This document shows positions 10,208 to 18,889 of a stretch of 64,000 bases of DNA, piece after piece (the first letter of the stretch is position 1; each line of letters opens with the position of its first letter). Under the pieces are notes generated by a model that saw only the letters and a program-made list of their open reading frames with translations, was not told the DNA's origin and made no database searches. The position numbers and the translations under genes were made by a program. Origin of the DNA: Vitis vinifera (taxonomy: Eukaryota; Streptophyta; Magnoliopsida; Vitales; Vitaceae); assembly GCF_030704535.1 (NCBI RefSeq), contig NC_081806.1, forward strand, positions 5,355,001 to 5,419,000. Direction: 5' to 3'.

Positions 10208-10317
10208 TGTCATGGACTTAGTCGTTCACTAAGCTCGTGCGGCACTTAGGCAAGTCAAGACGCTTGATCTTGCTAAGTCAGCCTTGATCCCCAATGCTTA
10301 GCTTGCTCGACTAAGAC
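10208..10317 (-). mobile_element. 5' LTR of the gypsy-type element, left piece
   Basis: Matches 7885-7994 of the other LTR with two mismatches, then stops at ...CTAAGAC where the CACTA-like element begins. GAC at 10315-10317 is one half of that element's target duplication. In transcription order this piece is the end of the LTR (U5), just before the primer-binding site. Confidence 0.92.
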
Positions 10318-10339
10318 CACTACAAGAAAAAAAGCCTTC

Positions 10340-10870
10340 GTTGACAGTTTTTCACTGTCAATGTAAGGTATATCTGTGAAGGTAGGTTATTGTTCATATA
10401 TGTTATCTATGCCAGTGTCAAGAAAAGTTTAAAGGTAACTTGACATATACATATGTTAAGATTTTCTCCATTTTTGCAAATGATGAAATCTTATTAGTAT
10501 GTGATATGTCAATGTTTCTTTCATATATGTTAAGGTTGGATTCAACTTATATCAAGATTACTTAATCTTATGTCAAGGTTAACTCACTCTTTTGTTAAGA
10601 TTAGTCCTACAAATGTCAAGATTAGATATCATATATGTCATGATTAACCCCACATATATCAAGGCTTTTAGATACATATGTCAAGGTTAGATTTTATATA
10701 TATCATAATTGACTTATATATGTCAATGTTGGGTATAACATGTCTTGGTGGGCACCATATATGTTAAGGATAGGTACCACTTGTGTCATGATTGCTCCCA
10801 TATATCTCAAATTTGAGTATAATGTATGTCAATGTAGGGAATAAGTACAACTGTCAAGGTTCCCCTTGAA
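10340..10870 (+). repeat. Left subterminal repeat array of the CACTA element
   Basis: About 20 degenerate copies of a core close to ATATGTCAAGGTT, spaced roughly 20-40 bp. All are mostly in the same orientation (ATGTCAAGG, ATGTTAAGG, ATGTCATGATT variants). The matching array at the right end is in inverted orientation. Confidence 0.75.
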
Positions 10871-13290
10871 AAATTTTAAAATTATTTTTTAATATGAAAA
10901 ATTGTACCTGTTTCCATGTATAATCAATTTGATATTATTTAAGAATGATAATGACAATCAAATTATCATGATTTTACATATAATCAAAACATATTTAATA
11001 TACATTTGATTATTAATTAAAGCACAAATCAATGAACTTGTTTAAAGTTGTCCCCAATTTCTCTATATAGAAGAAACTCATAATATACAACGAAATTAAA
11101 AACAAACTATAACACAATATACATAAACTTAAATTAAGTTGCTCATGTATATATCTATAACCAAGTCTCTTGCCTCCATCTTGAAGCATTACTTTATAGG
11201 AAAGCCTTAAATTTCCAACACCCAAACTTCGAATCTGTAGCAAAAAATATAGAGCATATTAACAAATTAAAAAGAAAAATGTATAATGAGGAGCAATCAA
11301 ATATCAAGCTTTATGAAGAATTTTAATAGCAAGCTAGCCACTACACCTTTATTAGACAATAATAGATTATTTCTTAATAACACAGGTAAACAAACCAACT
11401 CTCAAATATTAAAATATTGATATAGCAAAAACATGTGGAGGCTAAACCTAGGAGCAAAACCTAAAACAAAAATCATTTTAACCTAATGAAGTTATTGTTT
11501 TGATCCAACCTCAGCCAAGATATTTAACTATTTAGATCATTATTATGATTTTTTAACCTAACACTTTCCCTGAAATGTCCAAGGTTTCCATCAAACTATA
11601 CAAGTCAAAGATAGCATGACAACACAACCAGCTATAGTTTACCAAGCTCTACAAAAAGGTACATGAAAAAAATAAAAATGACATCATATTGAATGAGGAT
11701 AGGAACAATAAATGAACAAATTTAGCAAGAACTAAAACAACTCCAAATTTATGTAAATGCAAACTATACTTGGTTTCATCTAAAACTGCTCATTTAAGGT
11801 TTTTTTTTCAATTATTTTTCTATACAAAGAGAACTTATCCTTATAAAATCTGAGGAACCTTCAAGAACTTGTCTTTCCACATTTGGAGCTTGGAATTTGA
11901 GGACAATAAAGTGGTGTGTGCTGAAAGTGAGTGAAGCATGTTGAGTTGTGTGTGATGAGAGTGAAAATGTGGCTGATGTGGGCATGTCCATAGTGGCATC
12001 ATGGCTGCAAGTGAACAAGTTGATCATCATAAAACCAAACAACCAAAATGATATTAAAGCAAAGAAAACAAAATAAAAAAATCAATTTCACACAAAGCCT
12101 TAATTCATGTGGTCTCCAAAGGCTTGAATTAGGTGATGAACATGAGAAGATTTTAAGAAAAACGATTTGAGATTCTAACAAAGATTAATAGAAACTAAAT
12201 TGCTAACAATGCTAATGAATTCACAACCAAAGATAGGGAGAATCACTAACAAATTTCTACATGAAATCACAACTAAAAAGTGAACACATCATGATCCTAT
12301 TTTCAACATGAATTCATAATTAAAAAAGGAAGCATATCTCAATCAGATTCAACAATCTATGTGGCCTCCAATATCCACACCTAATCATGGTAAAATCTCA
12401 TATTCAAAAGATGCAAAAGACTATGAAGAAAAAGATGAAACCACAAACTATAAAAAAAATAAAAAAATAAAAAAATAAAAAAAGGTCCAGCAACTTACCT
12501 CAAAATCCTCTTCAAAGTTTAGTGATGTATCTCTTTAAAACCCGATGCATGCTGATGGTGTCTTCAATGGCTAATGCATGTTGATGGTATTTCAATGGCT
12601 GATGTGTGTTGCTTCAATAAGCAACCTGGTGGTCTCCTTCTCTATGCAACTATGTTTGCCTTCTTCATCAGTTTGGCTAGTGTGTGTTCTCCAAAATTCA
12701 GCTGGTGGTGTTGTTCTTCACAAGCTTATGCAAATTCTCAAAATTCAGCAATCTAATGAGTGCTTGTGCTAGCAATCTGGTGGTCTCAAAATCTGATGGT
12801 GTGATCATGTGCTTGTTGAGTTTTGTCTCATAGCCATGCACTATCAACTTACCTCTCCACCATTAACAGTCACACACAATCAGCTTGCAACCCCACGAAT
12901 CTCATGCTCTCAACCATTAACAACCATTCTGTGTTTAACTTTTCTTCCCAAATTTCTGGTTGTTCTCTCAATTTTCCAAGCTGATCTGTGCCCTCAATTC
13001 TCCCATAATCTCTCTTCACTTAGCTCCATCTCTCCTTCCTTCAAGACTGAATTCAGTTTCACGCTTTGTCCACTAAAGAATTATGCCATGTGATATTCTC
13101 CCTTGAAGAAAAATTCACTTCTCCCCATTTTTCCTCCCCAACTGTATTCAGTCCTCCCCGAAGTTCTAGAGATTTCCTCTAAACATTCTGATCACTTTCA
13201 TTCCCTCCAAAATTCAAATCTGTCCACTAATAGTCACCTCTCTAAAACCTTCTCATCCTATTCCCTCCAAGCCAAAACCATGCACTAAAT
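10871..13290. other. CACTA element interior, left part
   Basis: No transposase or other recognisable coding region. From about 12540 to 13290 the sequence becomes T/C-rich on the plus strand with partial internal repeats (for example variants of 'gcatgttgatggt' near 12550-12600). Open frames here have no recognisable domain. Confidence 0.4.
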
Positions 13291-13633
13291 CCATGTGACT
13301 CTAGAACATTCTGCCACCTTCATTTTTTCCACAAACTGAGCACCAAACAGCCTCCATTCTAGAAAAATATGATGCTCACAACAATCCCCACCGTGTGCAC
13401 AATCAGCTCAGGTGTTCTCCAGGTTCTGATGCTCTCCACTTTACAAATTTTGATTTTGTCCACCGTGTGCACAACAATTCTAGAAAAATCCATGTGACTC
13501 TAGAACATTCTGCCACCTTCTTTTTTTCCACAAACTGAGCACCAAACAACCTCCATTCTAGAAAAATCCGATGCTCACAACAATCCCCACCATGTGCACA
13601 ATCAGCTCAGGTGTTCTCCAGGTTCTGATGCTC
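13291..13633 (+). repeat. Direct duplication of a 144-bp block (period 199 bp)
   Basis: The block at 13291-13434 is repeated at 13490-13633 with only a handful of substitutions. Both copies open CCATGTGACTCTAGAACATT and close AGGTTCTGATGCTC. A 55-bp linker separates them and itself repeats a short 'ccaccgtgtgcacaa' piece. Non-coding. Confidence 0.85.
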
Positions 13634-13959
13634 ACATGAATCCTCCTTAATAGCCCACTCTCATGCCCTCTCTAGTGAAATCCTCATGTTTTCTCTCTCA
13701 TCACAGCCCACTTGCACAACTTGGAAAGGGTAATTATATACGTATCTCAAGGATCCCATGCATTTGGACATTTCTTTTAGGAATTAATTTAGTGGGAGTA
13801 CAGAACCTATTTTTCCTTAAATTTGAAAACAAAAATATTCAACCTAAAGCTGCAATGTTCACGTGTCTGGAATAGTTGCTCAACATAGTCATGAAATATT
13901 AACATACAACATTGCTTCCCAGAATATGATAACAAAAATATGGACTAGTCATTTCACAT

Positions 13960-14400
13960 TCAGTTCCCTGCAGGGTTAGTTAATTGGCCGCCTGGACTTG
14001 GCAGTAATATCATATAATTCTAGATAAAAAAAAATACAATGATATTTTCTTTAAACTATATATGAGAATAGATAAGAACAACATAAAAAGCCAAATGTTT
14101 TTCTTTTACCTAAGCACCCTTAAGAAATGAGAAGACAACACTTCCTTTTATAGCATCCTTGACAACAAATTGCTTTAGCAGCCTTCCCTGATCAGGATCC
14201 ATTGTGGTTTCCCAAAGTTGTTCAGGCCTCATCTCCCCTAAACCTGGATTGCATCCACATAAATTAGAATGAAAGCCTCAAAACAGTGATTTAATATCAT
14301 CATATATAGACATGCAATTTCACATTCAGTTCCCTACAGGGTTGGTTAATATTCGTAGCCTAGACTTTGCCGTAACATCAAATACAATGATATTTCATTT
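13960..14400 (+). repeat. Diverged direct duplication (~80 bp, period ~365 bp) around the gyrB-like exon
   Basis: 'cacattcagttccctgcagg' near 13957 recurs as 'cacattcagttccctacagg' near 14321. In both copies it is followed by 'gttggttaa'-type sequence, a 'ctggacttggcagtaa'-type string and 'aatacaatgatattt'. The two copies bracket the gyrase-like exon at 14110-14243. Confidence 0.65.
14110..14243 (-). pseudogene. Captured exon fragment resembling DNA gyrase subunit B (C-terminal part)
   Basis: The minus strand reads [17 protein letters not shown], then a run ending [23 protein letters not shown], then a stop. The GLGEM-PxQLWETTM block and the following 'LLKQ.VV.DA...VVFS.L.GA' are the signature of the C-terminal part of GyrB after its Toprim domain. 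Plausible splice borders remain: CCAG before the exon at 14244-14247 and GTAAAAG after it. Where gyrase has GAR, an extra base gives GCT TAG, a stop at the exon edge. The rest of the gene is absent, so this is a gene fragment picked up by the CACTA element, not a working gyrase. Confidence 0.8.
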
Positions 14401-14895
14401 AAGCTTGTTTTGAAAATAAATGCATTGATAAAATGACATGCACTTGGAACCTATTTTAAACATGAGTGCATGCCTACATTGAATGCTAAGACAAGTTGGA
14501 GTGGGGATCTCCAGCTTAATTTGACACCAAAGAAAAGACCGAAAATAAGAATCACCGAGTATATTGAAATCACATCTATAGACAATAATTAAAATAAATA
14601 AAATGATATTTCATTTACAAAATTGTTTGTTTGGTATATGTTTATCCTGACACTATGAAAACATATGGACATGTATTTTCCTATCCAACATATGCCATGT
14701 GCACAGTCAGGTCAGCTCATATATATGCCTAGCTAATGAAGTCATTCGTGATTTGTGAAGACAAACATGTAGGCAACAAGAACAATTAAATTTTCCATCT
14801 GGCCTTTGAACCATTGAATGTTGTATGATGCAACCGGGGGTAAGGGACACTAAAGATATTTTAAGTTCTGCATCAGTACTATGACAATAATATAC

Positions 14896-14989
14896 CTTTT
14901 TTCCCCTCTCAACCTGCTCATTTCAGCAAAGAGAGCCCTGACAAGATGCTTATGAGTTATGTGGCTATCCAGGTAAATGATTTCTAAAC
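14896..14989 (-). pseudogene. Exon-like fragment of unknown origin inside the CACTA element
   Basis: The minus-strand frame reads GLEIIYLDSHITHKHLVRAL, then FAEMSRLRGEK, bounded by an acceptor-like GATAG and a donor-like AAG followed by GTATATT. It has the same orientation as the gyrase-like exon 650 bp further on and uses the same reading phase at its start. I do not recognise the protein. It could be a second captured exon or chance. Confidence 0.35.
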
Positions 14990-14999
14990 CTATCAAAGC

Positions 15000-16520
15000 T
15001 GAAGGCTATTCTTAGCCTACACCAACATATTTCTATGATCAAATTTCTACAGCAGTCTTGAATAACTTTACATTTGTTCATAGTCAAGCACACTTGATGA
15101 TAAAGGGAAAAAAACATCATTGGAACAACCAGAAAGTTCTCCATAACATAGGATCTGATGGGTAAATTAATAAATAAATATGGTGGCAACAACTTTGTTA
15201 TGCGAGTGAGCAAGTCGATATGCCAACATGAAAACATAGACTATATTCTATAAGCCTACAACATGCATGGGTTGGAAGTCAACCTAGACTTTTCTCTGCT
15301 GCTTGTGGATCAACATAATATGATTCTCAAAATCAAAACTAAGACAAAAGACTATATACAACAATTGACCTAATGAATGATTAGTTTACAGAGTGTATTG
15401 TGCCATCCATATGAATAAAAAATCCACTACAACATAAGGACAAAGAAATATCACAAGTATCTCTATGATTTACCAAAATCAATGCAAGGGCTTTATGCAT
15501 ACTCCAGTCAGAAATTTAGCAACATACTGCACAAGGATATGACTGAAATCTTCATGAGTCAGACATTTCTGAAGGCAATCACAACCATGCCTTCCACCTC
15601 AGCTGTTTTGGAGACAATTTTAGATAATTTTCAGAAGACACCAACCAAAATAAACAAGGAGCTTAGTTGTGAAACCCTTCTATATATCATTTTTATTAAT
15701 CATTCTGGCATGAAGAAAAAAAAAATGATAACAAGCCATATCATTTTCCTTCACTTTCTTGGAAACCAATCAAAAATCAAGAACACACTGTACTTCATTC
15801 CTGCTTCATGAAAACCAAACAGACACTGAGAAAAAGAAAGAAAACATAGTGCATATTAAACCTAGATCACTTTCTTGGAAACAAACAAAGCAGAAGAGGA
15901 AAGATAAAATGTACGTTTCAAAATGAGAAACCAAAGTACCAAACAAAAATCAAGAACCTACTTTACTTCACTCCTGTTTCTTGTAAACTAAAGATAAACC
16001 AAGAAAAAGAAAAACCCAAACAGAAAGAAACTACTATCCAGATTACACCTAGACCTTTGACCTTTGATTCAATGATGTTCTACATTACCAAAAGAGGAAA
16101 ATAGATTATTAGAATTTAACTAACAAGAACAAATAAAAAAAATGAAATATTACCATTTCCACACCTTCATTTAATCGATTGAAAGAGGCAAAGACCCATT
16201 CAAAGCCACAAAATTAAGTGCCTATGGAAGAAGAACCCATTTGATTTGAAACCCAACAAGCATGTATTTATCTGTATTTTTACCTATTTTTCGAGAAATT
16301 TCCCAATATTTCCTACTAGTCCAGCTCGGACACAGGATACAAAATCTGTCCAATTTTTATTTTTATTTTTAAAAAAAACATAAGATGCTATTTGGTTATC
16401 TGATCATGATTTGCAAGCAAAGGTTGTGTTTTTCAGCCTAGCTCAAAAATCGTGGATTTAGGGTTCGTGAATTTTAAATCCAATGGCACAAAAGCAAAGA
16501 GACCCCTAGGACAGATCCAG
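15000..16520. other. CACTA element interior, middle part
   Basis: AT-rich sequence with open frames of up to about 110 codons that show no recognisable domain. Near-repeats such as 'aaaatcaagaac' with 'cttcattcctg' / 'cttcactcctg' occur at 15770-15800 and 15945-15980. No transposase similarity seen. Confidence 0.4.
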
Positions 16521-16529
16521 AAAACACAA

Positions 16530-16965
16530 GGAGCAAAAAAAAAAAAGCAATTTTTTTGGTTTTCTTTGGGGGTTTTGCATGGATTTTCTCGAAAATCAAA
16601 CAAGGATGAATTTTCCTGAAAATCGAATGGGGGATGGATTTTCTTGGGAATCAAACGGGGGTTTTTCAAAGAGAAAACACAGGAAGAAAAAAAAAACAAT
16701 TTATTTGGTTTTCCTTGGGGGTTTTGCATGGATTTTCTCGGAAATCAAACGAGAATGAATTTTCCTGGAAATCGAATGGGAGATGGATTTTCCTAGGAAT
16801 CAAACGGGGGTTTTGCAAAGAGAAAACATAGGAAGCAAAAAAAAAGCAATTTTTTTTTGTTTCCTTAGGGGTTTTGCATGGATTTTCTCATAAATCAAAC
16901 GAGGATGAATTTTCTCGGAAATCGAATGGGGGATGGATTTTCTTGGGAATCAAACGAGGATTGCA
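16530..16965 (+). repeat. 150-bp tandem repeat, about 2.8 copies, in the CACTA element
   Basis: The marker 'gcatggattttctc' recurs at 16577, 16726 and 16876 (period 149-150 bp). Each unit contains 'gatgaattttcc/tc', 'aatcgaatggg', 'gatggattttc', 'aatcaaacg' and an A-rich run. Two short frames run through the array on opposite strands; they are repeat-derived and not genes. Confidence 0.88.
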
Positions 16966-16989
16966 AAAAAAAAAAAAAAAACAATAATA

Positions 16990-17140
16990 ACATGATTAGA
17001 TTAGTACCTGCGAGGATTGAGAATCACAGAGAAAAATAGGGCGGATTCTCTCGTCTGGAGGGCAACTTCAGAAAAGGGCTTCTTGATGCCCGAGGCCCCA
17101 AATGAGAGAAGCGGGTGGCCCTTTTGCTTTTTAGATTTAG
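16990..17140 (-). other. GC-richer exon-like block in the CACTA element
   Basis: In an otherwise AT-rich stretch this block reads on the minus strand through 'ggcctcgggcatcaagaagc' to 'caatcctcgcag' followed by GTACTAATC, a reasonable donor site. It may be a 5' leader exon, either of the element or captured. There is no product to name. Confidence 0.25.
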
Positions 17141-18009
17141 TAGAGATTAAAAATATATATAAAAAAAAAAAACAAATCATGTGAACAATTTTCCTTTCTC
17201 TATATAAATAATTATTAATTACTTCTTTATTTTGATTATATCACTTCATGGATTGAAATTTCAGTTTTTATGAACGATATTTTATAAATTAATATTAATA
17301 GAAAAGGTTGTTACCACATATTTTAATAAAATTTTAGAAATTAAATCTCAAATAAATTATTTTATATAAATTAATTTAATTTTTCATTTAAAATGTAATA
17401 AAATGTGTTTTAATAAAAATATTTTAAATTTTTTTGAATAAATATTGTTTTCAACAAGATGGGCTCCCTTCATCTAGAAATATAATGGAACCACATCAAT
17501 CTTCATTTTGATAATAAGACTATTGCAATGTCATAAGTATTATATTTATGTATAAATTATTTTTATTCAATAAAATCAAATATTTCTTAACTCAATTCTA
17601 ACTTTATACACTTCCAAAATTCATATTTATTATTCTTAAAATTCAAATATCAAATCTATCGATATATCTCTATCGATCGATGTTTTTATTTTTTATCATA
17701 TTCATGTCAATTATATTTACAAAATAACTTTAAAATATGAATTCTTACTTATTTTATCATTTTTTGGAGCTTTTCCAAGCATTCCTATAAATTTTAAATA
17801 ATTTTCGCTCCACCGATATTTGTGAAAAAATATCCATCGGTATTTTTTCGATATTTCTAATATATCTGTAAAATCAAAGTACCAATATATTCGTAATTGT
17901 CGATATTTTCATCCTTGGTTTAGAGCAAAAAGTTTCAAACCCTAAGCTCTCAAAATGAATATTAGGTTTTGAGAAAATGAGGAGTGTTCTTTGTAAATAC
18001 CACAAGGAA
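17141..18009. other. AT-rich part of the CACTA element
   Basis: No gene or repeat beyond low-complexity AT-rich sequence; short 'atcgat' and 'cgatattt' strings recur near 17655-17900. Confidence 0.4.
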
Positions 18010-18360
18010 CTTTGACAGGTAATTATAACATGATATCTTGACTTATAATCCATAGGTCATTTAAGATCATTTTACTAGAATTAAAATGGCATATATGTTT
18101 AAAATCATACCTTGACTTTTGATTTTATGTCAAGCTAGCCACATTATATAAGTACCTTGACATATGAACATACTAACTATACATTGACTTATAAATTATT
18201 TGTCAAGATTCTATTATATAAGTCATCAAAGAATTCAACAAAATTTTATATATGTCATTATTGGTTTAAACAAGTTGTATATGTCATAGTTGTTCATTTA
18301 AATAGGCAATATTGACACATATCACCTTAAGTCAAGATAATATATGTCAACAATGACCTT
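18010..18360 (-). repeat. Right subterminal repeat array of the CACTA element
   Basis: Repeated cores such as 'ccttgacatat', 'cttgacttataa' and 'atatgtcat', the inverse of the left-end motif ATATGTCAAGG. Inverted arrangement of subterminal motifs is typical of CACTA elements. Confidence 0.7.
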
Positions 18361-18373
18361 TTTTCTTGTAGTG

Positions 18374-18889
18374 GACACTCGCGACTCGAAAGCTTAAGAG
18401 CTTAGTAGGCAACTCCTTAAAGAATGGAAGCTTTATTATCTTAAGAAAGCCTTTACAAGTGCTTGGATGCTCACTTGCTTGGTGCCTTGGCCAAATGAGG
18501 CCCTCACCTATTTATAGGCACCAATGGAACTCTCTAGAACCTTGGAGGGTTCCTTACAATTCATGAATATTCTAGAATGTCCTACATTATTCTAGAATAT
18601 TTAAGAGACTTCTAGAATGTCCTACACTATTCTAGAATATTCAAGAGACTTCTAGAATGTCCTACACTATTCTAGAATATTCAAGAGACTTCTAGATTTC
18701 TCTAGAAAGCTTTGGACCCTTCTCATGCCTTCTACCATAGTGTAGAGTTGTGTGGACTTCTCTAGGCATTTCTAGAACCTTCCACACTCTTCCCACTAGT
18801 GGCTAAGTGTGGATGTCTCCAAGGGTCTCTAGAAGCTTCTCACCTCCTATATAAGCCATGGGGAGGGTCATTTGAAGCATCTTGTGACA
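18374..18889 (-). mobile_element. 5' LTR of the gypsy-type element, right piece (carries the promoter)
   Basis: Continues the LTR from GACACTCGCG and ends GTGACA. It matches 7992-8507 of the left LTR with about seven mismatches. It holds the 5' copy of the heat-shock-element array (18565-18682) and the TATA box (18508-18517). Because the CACTA element lies between this promoter and the gag ORF, normal full-length transcription of the retroelement is blocked. Confidence 0.92.

Larger units (their letters stand above)
10318..18373. mobile_element. CACTA (En/Spm)-type DNA transposon, non-autonomous
   Basis: An 8,056-bp insertion. It begins CACTACAAGAAAAAAA and ends TTTTTTCTTGTAGTG, so the terminal inverted repeats are about 15 bp and start with the diagnostic CACTA. 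It is flanked by a perfect 3-bp duplication GAC (10315-10317 and 18374-18376). The uninterrupted LTR at 7885 shows the empty site as a single GAC. Both ends carry arrays of short subterminal repeats, as transposase-binding regions of this superfamily do. No transposase-like ORF was found: the longest open frames inside are about 136 codons or shorter and unrecognised. The interior holds a gyrase-B-like exon, another exon-like piece and several tandem duplications. It must depend on transposase supplied in trans. Confidence 0.93.

Noticed and set aside
12574-13288. Chain of 60-94 codon plus-strand frames in the CACTA element
   Set aside because: No shared domain, no splice pattern and T/C-biased composition; not a transposase.
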